This document shows, piece by piece, positions 7,493 through 15,986 of a stretch of 64,000 nt of DNA (positions are counted from its first letter, which is position 1; each line of letters starts with the position of its first letter). The DNA is taken from positions 1 through 64,000 of the forward strand of contig NZ_LAYO01000107.1 in the NCBI RefSeq assembly GCF_000980875.1, in the 5' to 3' direction. Made by a program: the position numbers and the translations under genes. The DNA comes from Leucobacter sp. Ag1. GTDB lineage: Bacteria; Actinomycetota; Actinomycetes; Actinomycetales; Microbacteriaceae. The notes under the pieces were generated by a model. It had not been told where the DNA came from, ran no database searches, and worked only from the letters and a program-made list of their open reading frames with translations.

Positions 7493-8520
7493 CAGCGGAG
7501 CACCTCCAGTTCGGCCTGCTGCCCGAGCGCCGCGACCGCGTGCTCGACCTGCAGGTCGTTGCCGATGAGTTCGAGGGTGAGGCGGCCGAAGCTGCGGCCG
7601 CCGACGTCGGTGATGCCGCCGTGGATGATGCTGACGCCGACGCCGCGATCGGCGAGGGTCTGGAACACGACGGGCTGGTCGACGCCGCCGTCCTTGAGCG
7701 TGAGGGTGACGAGCGTGCCGCGGTGCCGCTCGCGCAGCTCGGCGAGGTGCTCGGGATTCGGTTCGGTCGGCAGCGCGGTCGACACGAAGCGGCGCGTGGT
7801 CTCGGTCTTCGGGCTCGAGAAGACCTCGAAGACGCCGCCCTGCTCGACGGCGCGGCCACCGTCCATGACGGTGACGCGGTGCGCGAGCTCGCGCACGACG
7901 TCCATCTCGTGGGTGATCAGCAGGATCGTGACGCCGAGCTCCTGGTTGATGCGGCGGAGCAGCGCGAGCACCTCCTGCGAGGTCTCGGGGTCGAGCGCGC
8001 TCGTGGCCTCGTCGGCCAGGATCACGCCCGGGTTGGTGGCGAGGGCGCGTGCGATGCCGACGCGCTGCTTCTGCCCGCCCGAGAGCTGTTCGACGTAGGC
8101 GCCCGCCCGGTCGCCGAGACCGACGAAGTCGAGCAGCTCGGCGACGCGCGCGCGGCGCTCCTCTGTCGGGACGCCCGCGACGACGAGCGGGTACTCGACG
8201 TTCTTCGCGACGGTGCGCGAGTGGAACAGGTTGAACTGCTGGAAGATCATGCCGATGCGCTCGCGCACCCCGCGGAGCGCCCGCTCGGGCAGTGCGGTGA
8301 TCTCGTCGTCGCCCACCAGGATCGTGCCGCTGGTGGCGCGCTCGAGTCCGTTCACGAGCCGGAGCAGCGTGCTCTTGCCCGCGCCGGAGTAGCCGATGAC
8401 GGCGTGGATCTCGCCGGAGGCGACGTCGATCGAGACATCGTCGACGGCGACGATCGGGTCGCTCGCCTTGCCTCGGCCGGGGTACTGCTTGCCGACCCCG
8501 ATCAGTTGGACACGGGTCAT
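7492..8520 (-). CDS. metN: Methionine ABC transporter ATP-binding protein
   Basis: 342 aa. Residues 1-245 form the ABC domain with Walker A GYSGAGKST, Q-loop FQQFNLF, signature LSGGQKQRV, Walker B VILADEAT and the H-loop LLITHEMD. Residues 265-342 form the C-terminal regulatory NIL/ACT-like domain (GVDQPVVFQTLADRGVGVSI onward), which in E. coli MetN binds methionine for trans-inhibition. It lies between metQ and metI in the order metQ-metN-metI. A 127-bp spacer containing a long hairpin separates it from metQ. Confidence 0.96.
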   Translation of the reverse strand: MTRVQLIGVGKQYPGRGKASDPIVAVDDVSIDVASGEIHAVIGYSGAGKSTLLRLVNGLERATSGTILVGDDEITALPERALRGVRERIGMIFQQFNLFHSRTVAKNVEYPLVVAGVPTEERRARVAELLDFVGLGDRAGAYVEQLSGGQKQRVGIARALATNPGVILADEATSALDPETSQEVLALLRRINQELGVTILLITHEMDVVRELAHRVTVMDGGRAVEQGGVFEVFSSPKTETTRRFVSTALPTEPNPEHLAELRERHRGTLVTLTLKDGGVDQPVVFQTLADRGVGVSIIHGGITDVGGRSFGRLTLELIGNDLQVEHAVAALGQQAELEVLR

Positions 8521-8560
8521 CGTTCCCTCACTTCTGAGTGGATGGTGGTGCCGGAAACGC

Positions 8561-8629
8561 CGATCGAGCGAGCGCGACGCATCGGAATCACGAGATCCTC
8601 GGTTCCGACTCGTCGCGCTCGCTCGATCG
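8561..8629 (-). repeat. Long inverted repeat between metQ and metN
   Basis: Perfect 19-bp inverted repeat: arms 8561-8579 (CGATCGAGCGAGCGCGACG) and 8611-8629. The 31-nt loop holds a second 6-bp pairing (TCGGAA 8582-8587 with TTCCGA 8603-8608). There is no T-run, so it is not a standard intrinsic terminator. In the mRNA it would make a very stable stem that could protect the metQ 3' end or lower metNI expression relative to the binding protein. Confidence 0.85.
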
Positions 8630-8647
8630 TTCGAACGGCGGGAGCGC

Positions 8648-9562
8648 TTACTTGTGCTCCTTCACCTGCTTCTCGGCGTCCTTCAGAATATCCTGCAGCT
8701 CCGACACGGGGGTCTTCAGCAGGATCGCGCTGCCGCCCGAGTTCTCGAGCACGCCCTTCTGCACGGCCTCGTCGCTCTGGTAGAGGTCGATGAGCTTCTT
8801 GAAGGTCGGGTTGTCGGCGTCCTTCTTCTTCGCGGCGAAGATGTTGATGAAGTACTTCGCGCCGGCGTCCTTGGGGTCGTCCTGGTAGAGGGCGTCCGAG
8901 AACTTCAGGCCGGCCTTCGTGACGAAGTCGTTGTTCACGACCGCGCCGTCGACGTCGGCGAGCGAGGTCGCGGTGAACGACGCGTCCATCTCCTTGACCT
9001 TCACCTTCGAGGCGCCCTCGTCGATGTCCTTCGGGGTCGAGAACAGCGTGCCGCCGTCCTTGAGCTTCAGCAGGCCCGCCGACTGCAGCACGTTCAGGCC
9101 GCGGGCGCGGTTCGTCGGATCCGACGGGATCGCGACGGTGCCGCCCTTGGGGATCTCGTCGAGCTTCTTGTGCTTGGTCGAGAACACGGCGAGCGGGTAG
9201 ATCGCCGTCGAGCCCACCGGCACGAGGTCGTCGTTGTTCTGCACGTTGTAGTCCGCGAGGTAGACGATGTGCTGGAACTGGTTCAGGTCGAGCTCACCGG
9301 CGCTGAGCGCGGGGTTCGGCTGGTTGTAGTCGGTGAAGTCCTTCAGCTCGACATCGATGCCTTCCTTCTTGGCGGCATCGACGAAGGTCTTCCAGTACGG
9401 GTCGCTGGCGCCCACCACGCCGATCTTGACGTGCTTCGCATCGGACGACCCGGAGTCCGCGGAGTCGTTCGAGGTCGCGCAGCCTGCGAGCGCGGTGGTA
9501 GCCACGAGCGCCAGGGCGGTGATCGAAGCGGCGATGATGCCGCGCTTCTTGCTGAGTGCCAT
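8648..9562 (-). CDS. metQ: Methionine-binding lipoprotein
   Basis: 304 aa. The N-terminal lipoprotein signal MALSKKRGIIAASITALALV ends in the lipobox LAGC, so the protein is anchored outside the membrane through Cys 27. The mature part is a NLPA/MetQ solute-binding domain: KIGVVGASDPYWKTFVDAAK, LDLNQFQHIVYL, GGTVAIPSDPTNRARGLNVL and NNDFV. It delivers methionine to MetNI. The ATG at 9562 has an upstream AGGAATCC. It is the first gene of the operon. Two copies of a 12-bp motif lie in the upstream region. Confidence 0.96.
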   Translation of the reverse strand: MALSKKRGIIAASITALALVATTALAGCATSNDSADSGSSDAKHVKIGVVGASDPYWKTFVDAAKKEGIDVELKDFTDYNQPNPALSAGELDLNQFQHIVYLADYNVQNNDDLVPVGSTAIYPLAVFSTKHKKLDEIPKGGTVAIPSDPTNRARGLNVLQSAGLLKLKDGGTLFSTPKDIDEGASKVKVKEMDASFTATSLADVDGAVVNNDFVTKAGLKFSDALYQDDPKDAGAKYFINIFAAKKKDADNPTFKKLIDLYQSDEAVQKGVLENSGGSAILLKTPVSELQDILKDAEKQVKEHK

Positions 9563-9570
9563 GGATTCCT

Positions 9571-9652
9571 CGTTTCGTGACGATCTGGCTCGGTCACCAC
9601 GAGTCTGGGCGATGCCGCCCGGCCGACGCGAACTGCGTGACGTTTCATGACG
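9571..9652. promoter_or_regulatory. Paired CGTTTCRTGACG motifs upstream of metQ
   Basis: CGTTTCGTGACG at 9571-9582 and CGTTTCATGACG at 9641-9652 are spaced exactly 70 bp start to start, in the 230-bp gap between metQ and the divergent gap gene. They could be binding sites for a methionine or sulfur regulator. I see no SAM-riboswitch signature here. Confidence 0.35.
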
Positions 9653-9792
9653 GAGGCGAGGATCCTGCGAAATCGGAGCGCCGCGGACGCGCGGCGGCCA
9701 CGCGCATGGGATACTGAGGTACGACGCCTCAGACGGCGCCGGCGGGCAGGCCGGGAGTCCTCGACATTCCACGGAAGGAACCCACCGTTCAC

Positions 9793-11232
9793 ATGATCCA
9801 GCGCGCGGATGCACACCTCGAAGCTTGGAAGGCCAAGCAGGAGCTCGCCGAGCGGATGATCCCGCTCATCGGTCAGCTGTATCGGGATCACGACGTGGTC
9901 ATGTCGGTGCACGGGCGCAGCCTGGTGGGCCGCTCCCCGATCGACATCATCCGGGCGCACAGCTTCGCGCGCAAGATCGACGACGTCGAGCTGCCGCTCG
10001 ACGAGTCGTCGGCGGTCGTCGAAGCACTGGCGAAGATCCAGCCCGGCCCCGTCTCGGTCGACCTCGCGCTGCTCGCCAACGGTTTCCGCGCGTCGGGCCA
10101 GAGCGATCTCGAGGCCTACCTGCGCGCCGAGCTGGCTCCCGCGCTCGAGGCCGAGCGCGGCAACGGCACCGACGTCGTGCTCTACGGCTTCGGCCGCATC
10201 GGCCGCCTGCTCGCCCGTATCATCATCGATCACTCGGGCAGCGGCAACGGCCTGAACCTGCGCGCGATCGTCGTGCGCAAGGGCTCCGAGAACGATCTCG
10301 CGAAGCGCGCCAACCTCCTCAAGCGCGATTCGGTGCACGGCCCCTTCAACGGCACCATCAAGGTGCTCGAGGACGAGGACGCGATCCTCGCCAACGGCGT
10401 GCGCATCCAGGTCATCTACTCGAACGATCCCGCGAGCGTCGACTACACGCAGTACGGGATTGAGGACGCGATCCTCGTCGACAACACGGGCCGCTGGCGC
10501 GATGCCGAGGGCCTGGGCCAGCACCTGCAGAACCAGGGCATCTCGCGCGTTCTCCTCACCGCTCCCGGCAAGGGCGACATGCTCAACGTCGTGTACGGCG
10601 TGAACAGCTCGAAGATCACCGACGAGCACACCATCCTCAGCGCGGCCTCCTGCACCACGAACGCCATCACGCCGGTGCTCAAGGTCATGAACGACCACTT
10701 CGGCGTCAAGCGCGGGCACGTCGAGACCGTGCACTCGTACACCAACGATCAGAACCTGATCGACAACTTCCACAAGGGCGACCGTCGCGGCCGCTCGGCG
10801 GCGCTCAACATGGTGCTGACCGAGACCGGTGCCGCGAAGGCCGTGTCGAAGGCGCTCCCCGAGTTCGAGGGCAAGCTCACCGGCAACGCGATCCGCGTTC
10901 CCACCCCCGATGTCTCGATGGCCGTGCTCAACCTGCAGCTCGAGCGCGAGACCACCCGCGAGGAGCTCAACTCGATCCTCGAGCAGGTCTCGCTCACGGG
11001 CGCGCTGCGCACGCAGATCGACTACGTCGAGTCCGCCGAGATCGTCTCGACCGACTTCGTCGGTTCGAACCGCGCCGGCATCGTGGACGGTCTCGCGACC
11101 ATCGTGACCGGCGACAGCGCCGTGGTCTACGTCTGGTACGACAACGAGTACGGCTACAGCTGCCAGGTGGTCCGCATCATCGAGCAGCTCGCCGGCAGCC
11201 ACCCGGCCCATCTCCCGGCGCTGGAGGCCTAG
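9793..11232 (+). CDS. gapB: Glyceraldehyde-3-phosphate dehydrogenase, long GapB type
   Basis: 479 aa, compared with about 335 for ordinary GAPDH. Residues 1-125 are the N-terminal extension seen in Corynebacterium glutamicum GapB and relatives (AHLEAWKAKQELAERMIPLI onward). The NAD-binding GFGRIGRLLARI begins at about 132, and the catalytic Cys sits in LSAASCTTNAITPV, with HSYTNDQNLID and the C-terminal WYDNEYGYSCQVV. Likely gluconeogenic or NADP-preferring GAPDH, inferred from the GapB group. The ATG at 9793 has GGAAGGAACCC upstream. It is divergent from metQ; the universal stress gene follows 45 bp later. Confidence 0.93.
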   Translation: MIQRADAHLEAWKAKQELAERMIPLIGQLYRDHDVVMSVHGRSLVGRSPIDIIRAHSFARKIDDVELPLDESSAVVEALAKIQPGPVSVDLALLANGFRASGQSDLEAYLRAELAPALEAERGNGTDVVLYGFGRIGRLLARIIIDHSGSGNGLNLRAIVVRKGSENDLAKRANLLKRDSVHGPFNGTIKVLEDEDAILANGVRIQVIYSNDPASVDYTQYGIEDAILVDNTGRWRDAEGLGQHLQNQGISRVLLTAPGKGDMLNVVYGVNSSKITDEHTILSAASCTTNAITPVLKVMNDHFGVKRGHVETVHSYTNDQNLIDNFHKGDRRGRSAALNMVLTETGAAKAVSKALPEFEGKLTGNAIRVPTPDVSMAVLNLQLERETTREELNSILEQVSLTGALRTQIDYVESAEIVSTDFVGSNRAGIVDGLATIVTGDSAVVYVWYDNEYGYSCQVVRIIEQLAGSHPAHLPALEA

Positions 11233-11277
11233 CAGCCCGGCCCGGCCCCACCCGCCTCAGCCCCCGAAAGGAGCACC

Positions 11278-12138
11278 ATGTCCGAGAAGTTCATCATCGG
11301 AGTAGACGGTTCCGAGCAGAGTCGCGCAGCGCTCGATTGGGGGTTGAGGCGGGCCGGCGAACGCGGCGCGTCGGTGGAGTTGATGTACGTCACCGACGAC
11401 ACCTTCCTCTCCGAGAGCGTCGCCTTCGTCTCCGAGGCGCAGAAGGCATCCGACGAGATGCTGGCCGCAGAGTGCGCCTACGCCAAGCGCAGCGGCTTCG
11501 CGGGCTCGGTCACCGGCACCGCCGTGGTCGGCCACCCCGTCACCGAGCTCGAGCAGGCGTCGAAGCGCGCGGATCTCCTCGTGCTGGGAGCCCACTCGGG
11601 CAGTCGCTTCGCCGGCACCTTCTTCGGCACCCGCGCCGTCAAGGTCGCCGCGGTCGCGCACTGCCCGGTCGCCGTGATCCCGAAGCCGCGCACTGCGGAG
11701 GAGGTCGAGCGCGTCCCCGGCATCGTGGTCGGCGTCGACGGATCCGAGCCCTCGAAGCGCGCGATCGCCGTCGCCGCAGCCGAGGCGTCCCGGGCCGGCG
11801 TGCCGCTCATCGCGGTCTACGCCTGGATGCCGCCCCTCACGCCCGGCCTCGAGTATCTCTGGAGCGAGGACCTCATCGCCGCGCAGCGTTCGGCGGCCGA
11901 GGAGGCCATCGCGATCGGCACCGCCGGCCTCGCCGAGCGCTACCCCGATCTCGAGCTGCAGCGCAAGCTCGTGCAGTCTCCCCCGGTGACCGCTCTGGTC
12001 GAGGCCGCGACGGGCGCCGACCTGCTCGTGGTCGGCAGCCGCGGTCACGGCGGGTTCTCCCGCCTGCTGCTCGGCTCGGTCAGCCACGGCGTGCTGCAGG
12101 AACTGCCCTGCCCGACCCTCGTGACCCGCGCCGAGTGA
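11278..12138 (+). CDS. Tandem-domain universal stress protein
   Basis: 286 aa with two UspA domains: residues 1-140 (IIGVDGSEQSRAALDWGLRR ... LVLGAHSGSRFAGTFFGTRA) and 145-286 (IVVGVDGSEPSKRAIAVAAA ... LVVGSRGHGGFSRLLLGSVSH). Both carry the G-x2-G-x9-G type ATP-binding pattern, clearest in the second. Such proteins bind ATP and support survival in stationary phase or low oxygen. A strong AGGAG precedes the ATG. Its stop overlaps the next gene's GTG start. Confidence 0.95.
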   Translation: MSEKFIIGVDGSEQSRAALDWGLRRAGERGASVELMYVTDDTFLSESVAFVSEAQKASDEMLAAECAYAKRSGFAGSVTGTAVVGHPVTELEQASKRADLLVLGAHSGSRFAGTFFGTRAVKVAAVAHCPVAVIPKPRTAEEVERVPGIVVGVDGSEPSKRAIAVAAAEASRAGVPLIAVYAWMPPLTPGLEYLWSEDLIAAQRSAAEEAIAIGTAGLAERYPDLELQRKLVQSPPVTALVEAATGADLLVVGSRGHGGFSRLLLGSVSHGVLQELPCPTLVTRAE

Positions 12139-13118
12139 CCACCGGTCCCTCGGAGTCCCCGGCTCAGCCGACCGGCCGCGTGGTCGTCGGCGGAGCCGGG
12201 GGTTTCATGGGCGGCGTGCTCGTGCAGCGTCTGCGCGAGTCCGGTCGGCAGGTCCTCACGGTCGGCCGACGCGGAGCCGATCTGCGCTGGGACGACGATG
12301 CGGGCCTCGCCCGCGCCGTCGACGGCGCGTCGCTGGTGCTCGGCCTCGCCGGCAAGAGCGTCAACTGCCGCTACACCCCCGCGAACCGCGCCGAGATCCT
12401 CCGCTCGCGCGTCGGCACCACCGCAGCGCTGGGACGCGCGATCCGCACCGCGGATGCACCGCCCCCGCTCTGGATCAACGCGTCCACCGCGACCATCTAC
12501 CGGCACGCGGAGGACCGCCCCATGACGGAGCGCGCGGGCGAGCTCGGCGAGGGGTTCTCGGTCGGCATCGCTCGCGCTTGGGAGCGCGAGTTCTTCTCGG
12601 GCGAACTGCCCGGCACCCGCCGCGTCGCGCTGCGCACGGCGATCGTGCTCGGCCACGGCGGAGTGCTCGGTCCCATCGGCGCGCTGGCCCGCCTGGGCCT
12701 CGGCGGGGCGCAGTGGGACGGCCGCTGGCCGATCCCCGCGAGCCGCCGCCGGGCTGGTACGGCGCACCGCTTCGGCGCCCGCTGGGGCGCGCAGCGTTTC
12801 AGCTGGATCCACGTCGAGGACGTCGCGCGCATCGTCGGGTTCCTCGAGTCCCGTCCGCAGCTCGATGGACCGATCAACGTCGCTTCGCCGAACCCGTCGA
12901 CCAATCGGGAGCTGCAGGCGACCGTGCGCCGCGTGCTGGGGATTCCGTTCGGCGTGCCGATGCCGCGGTGGATGCTCGAAATCGGGGCCGCCGCGATCCG
13001 CACCGAGACCGAGCTCGTGCTGAAGAGCCGCTGGGTGCTGCCCGAACGGCTCCAGGAGGCGGGATTCCGCTTCGCCTACCCGCAGCTCGAACCGGCGCTG
13101 CGCGAATCCTTCTCCTGA
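12135..13118 (+). CDS. TIGR01777/DUF1731 NAD-dependent epimerase-like protein
   Basis: 327 aa, extended SDR fold. It shows the dinucleotide-binding VVVGGAGGFMGGVLVQRLRE, then LVLGLAGKSVNCRYTPANRAEILRSR, NASTATIYRHAEDRPMTE, the FSWIHVEDVARI stretch and the C-terminal DUF1731 (PRWMLEIGAAAIRTETELVL...). The substrate is unknown across the family. The start is the GTG at 12135, overlapping the stress-protein stop in a GTGA junction; no good Shine-Dalgarno is seen, so translation is probably coupled. An internal GTG at codon 16 is an alternative but would trim the lead to the Rossmann strand. Confidence 0.9.
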   Translation: MTTGPSESPAQPTGRVVVGGAGGFMGGVLVQRLRESGRQVLTVGRRGADLRWDDDAGLARAVDGASLVLGLAGKSVNCRYTPANRAEILRSRVGTTAALGRAIRTADAPPPLWINASTATIYRHAEDRPMTERAGELGEGFSVGIARAWEREFFSGELPGTRRVALRTAIVLGHGGVLGPIGALARLGLGGAQWDGRWPIPASRRRAGTAHRFGARWGAQRFSWIHVEDVARIVGFLESRPQLDGPINVASPNPSTNRELQATVRRVLGIPFGVPMPRWMLEIGAAAIRTETELVLKSRWVLPERLQEAGFRFAYPQLEPALRESFS

Positions 13119-13171
13119 CCTGCTGCGCGACTCGAGTACGGAAAGCCGTGCCGACCCACTAGGGTTTTGCC

Positions 13172-14515
13172 ATGCCCAGTGACATCGATGTTGCGGCGCG
13201 CGGCGGCGCGGCCGAGCGCCTCTCGCGCATGATCCAGCTGCCCACCGTCTCGGCCGAGCACGAGACGCGCGGTGATGCCCCCTTCGAGGCCTTCGTCGAA
13301 CTGCTGCGCGAGCTCTACCCGCTCGTGCACGAGCGCCTCGAGCTGGAACGCGTCGGCACGCTCGGCCTGCTCTACCGCTGGCGCGGCGCGGCGTACGAGC
13401 GCGAGCCGCTCGTGCTGATGGCGCACTTCGACGTCGTCCCCGTCGACGAGAGCGACGACTGGACGCATCCGCCGTTCGCCGGCGTCGTAGCCGACGGCTT
13501 CGTCTTCGGGCGCGGCGCGCTCGACGACAAGGGGCCGCTGCTGGTGGTGCTGGAGGCCGTCGAGAACCTGCTCGCCGCGGGCTTCGCACCGGCCCGCGAG
13601 GTCTACCTCTCGTTCGGCGGGAACGAGGAGACGTTCGGCGACGCGGCGGAGGCGATCGCGCAGGCCCTGCGGCAGCGGGGCATCGTGCCCTGGATGGTGA
13701 TCGACGAGGGCGGCGCCGTGGTCGACGCGCCGCTGCCCTTCGTCCGCGGCGCCGCCGCCATGGTCGGCGTCGGCGAGAAGGGCATCGCGACCCTGCAGCT
13801 CAGCGCCCGCGGCGACGGCGGCCACGCATCCGCTCCACCGACCCGCACCGCGGTCGGCCGGATCGCCCGGGCGGTCGACCGGCTCGGTCCCACGACGTTC
13901 CGCCCGCGCACGCCCGCCGGGATCTCGCGCATGCTGAGACTCTTCTCCGCGCGCGCGAACCGCCCCGCGGGCCTCCTGCTCCGCGCGCTCGCGGCGATGC
14001 CGCCGGTCACCGCTCGGCTCTTCGCGCGGCTCGGCGGCGAGCCCGCGGCACTCGTGCGCACCACGATCGCCGCGACCATGCAGTCGGGCGGCACCGCGGC
14101 GAACGTGCTGCCGTCGCAGGCGACTGCGACTCTGAACCTGCGTATCGCGCTGGGCGAGAGCGTCGCCTCGGCGACGCGTCGGGTGACGCGCCGGATCGGG
14201 GATCGCGGGGTACGGGTCGAGCTGCTCGAGGGCAGCGAGCCCTCGGCCGAGTCGCGCACCGACAACGCGCAGTTCGCGCTCATCGCCCGCTCGGTCGGAA
14301 CGTCCCACCCCGAGGCGGCGACGGTCCCCTACGTGATGATGGCCGAGACCGACTCCCGGTACTTCCATCGGTTCTGTCCGGCGGTCTACCGCTTCGCTCC
14401 GCTCGCCATGTCGGCCGAGCTCCGCGCCACGATCCACGGCGTCGACGAGCGCGTCTCCGTCTCCGAGCTGGAACGCGGCGAGCGCTTCCACCGTGCACTG
14501 CTGATGGGGCTGTGA
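13172..14515 (+). CDS. M20-family metallopeptidase (dipeptidase type)
   Basis: 447 aa. Metal ligands appear in LMAHFDVVPV (His), GRGALDDKGPL (Asp), GGNEETFGD (catalytic and metal Glu), DEGGAVVD and the terminal YFHRFCPAVYRF (His). A dimerisation lid lies between about 210 and 330 (GHASAPPTRTAVG onward). The family includes dipeptidases, carboxypeptidases and aminoacylases; the exact substrate is unclear. The ATG at 13172 lies 6 nt after a TAGGGT -10-like box and has no Shine-Dalgarno, so it is probably leaderless. It overlaps the MFS transporter gene, suggesting peptide or amino-acid handling together. Confidence 0.92.
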   Translation: MPSDIDVAARGGAAERLSRMIQLPTVSAEHETRGDAPFEAFVELLRELYPLVHERLELERVGTLGLLYRWRGAAYEREPLVLMAHFDVVPVDESDDWTHPPFAGVVADGFVFGRGALDDKGPLLVVLEAVENLLAAGFAPAREVYLSFGGNEETFGDAAEAIAQALRQRGIVPWMVIDEGGAVVDAPLPFVRGAAAMVGVGEKGIATLQLSARGDGGHASAPPTRTAVGRIARAVDRLGPTTFRPRTPAGISRMLRLFSARANRPAGLLLRALAAMPPVTARLFARLGGEPAALVRTTIAATMQSGGTAANVLPSQATATLNLRIALGESVASATRRVTRRIGDRGVRVELLEGSEPSAESRTDNAQFALIARSVGTSHPEAATVPYVMMAETDSRYFHRFCPAVYRFAPLAMSAELRATIHGVDERVSVSELERGERFHRALLMGL

Positions 14516-15966
14516 CCGTGTCGCGCATCACGCTCCGCAGCGTCGCGGGAATCGTGGGCCTGCTCGCCTTCGTGGAGTTCACGAGCGGGATCCTGCAGGG
14601 CTACTACACGCCGATGCTCACCGACATCGCGCGCCACCTCGACGTGCGCGACGCCGACGTGAACTGGCTCGAGGGATCGCAGCTGATGCTGTCCGCGCTC
14701 ATCGTGCCCGCGCTCGCGAAGCTCGGCGACATGGTCGGGCACAAGCGGATCCTGCTCGTCTCGACCGCGGTGACCGCTGCGGCGAGCGCGGTGCTGCCGT
14801 TCACCGACAACTTCGGGGTGTTCCTGGCGGCGTGGGCGCTGCAGGGCTTCTACGTGGTCTGGCTCCCCCTCGAGATCGCGATCATCTGGTCGCGGACCCG
14901 GGGCAGCGATGGGCGTTCGGTGCTGACGACGCGCGCCGCGGGCATCCTGGTGGCGGCGCTCGAGCTGGGCGCGATCCTGGGTGCGTTGGGAGGTGGGGCG
15001 CTCATCGATGTGCTGCCCCTGCCCGTCGTGCTCTCGGTCCCCGCGGTGTGCGTGGTGATCTGCTTCTTCGTCGTCCGGTTCGGGGTGTCCGACGTCGGGA
15101 TCCCGAACCGGGGCGAGTTCGACTGGGTCGGTGCGTCGCTCATCTCCCTCGCGCTGCTGGCGCTGACGGGCGGTTTCAGCCTGCTCCGTCTGCAGGGTGC
15201 GGGTGAACCGCTGCCCTGGGTGGCGCTGGGGCTCGGCCTCCTGCTCATCGTTCCCTTCGCCCTGTGGGAATTGCGTCATCCGGATCCGCTGATCGATGTG
15301 CGCATGTTCCGGTCGCCGGCACTGCTGCCGATCTTCCTGACCGCCGGCCTCTTCGGGATGAGCGTGCTGGGGGCGCAGGCTCCGCTGTCGACCTTCGCGC
15401 GCACCGATCCCGAGCGCTACGGCTACGGGCTCGGTGCGTCGGGGTTCGGCGCATCGCTCCTGATCGGCTTCTACCTGATCGCGATGATCACGGGGGCGCT
15501 GCTGTTCCCGAAGCTGGCGCGTCGGATCACGCCGCGGTTGGCGCTCGTGGTGGCGTCGACCTGCATCGGCGTGGGGTACCTGCTCTTCCTGCCCTTCCAC
15601 GACGGGTACGGCCAGGTGGTCGCGAACATGGTCGTCGCGGGGCTCGGGTCCGGGGCGCTCGTCGCGGCGCTCCCTGCGGCCGCGGCGTCGGCGGCGCCCG
15701 AGACGCAGACGGGCGTCGCGACGGGTCTCACCAACTCGGTGAAGACCGTCGGCGGCGCGCTGGCCTCCTGCGTGTTCGGGATCGCGCTGCTGCACGGTGC
15801 CACGGGTGCCGCAGCCGGCGAGACGGCTACGGCGGGGTCGCTGTCCGGGTACATGATCGTCTGGATCGTGTGCGGTGCGAGCGCGCTCTGCTCGGCCGTG
15901 CTGCTGTGCTTCGTCCCGCGCACCGCGTTCCAGGATCGCGAGTCGATCGCCCCCGCGAGCGCGTAG
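14512..15966 (+). CDS. MFS transporter, DHA2-like drug/proton antiporter
   Basis: 484 aa with about 14 hydrophobic segments. The loop KLGDMVGHKRILLVS between helices 2 and 3 matches the MFS motif A (G-x-x-x-D-R-x-G-R-R/K), and helix 5 carries GAILGALGGGALID. Fourteen helices suggest the DHA2 family; the export substrate is unknown. The GTG start at 14512 overlaps the peptidase stop as GTGA, so expression is coupled. It converges on the aspartate dehydrogenase gene. Confidence 0.9.
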   Translation: MTVSRITLRSVAGIVGLLAFVEFTSGILQGYYTPMLTDIARHLDVRDADVNWLEGSQLMLSALIVPALAKLGDMVGHKRILLVSTAVTAAASAVLPFTDNFGVFLAAWALQGFYVVWLPLEIAIIWSRTRGSDGRSVLTTRAAGILVAALELGAILGALGGGALIDVLPLPVVLSVPAVCVVICFFVVRFGVSDVGIPNRGEFDWVGASLISLALLALTGGFSLLRLQGAGEPLPWVALGLGLLLIVPFALWELRHPDPLIDVRMFRSPALLPIFLTAGLFGMSVLGAQAPLSTFARTDPERYGYGLGASGFGASLLIGFYLIAMITGALLFPKLARRITPRLALVVASTCIGVGYLLFLPFHDGYGQVVANMVVAGLGSGALVAALPAAAASAAPETQTGVATGLTNSVKTVGGALASCVFGIALLHGATGAAAGETATAGSLSGYMIVWIVCGASALCSAVLLCFVPRTAFQDRESIAPASA

Positions 15967-15986
15967 CGGCGCCGCATCGGCGGCGG

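Noticed and set aside
9563-9792. SAM riboswitch upstream of metQ
   Set aside because: No SAM-I/II core helices or conserved motifs could be drawn; only the repeated 12-mers are seen.
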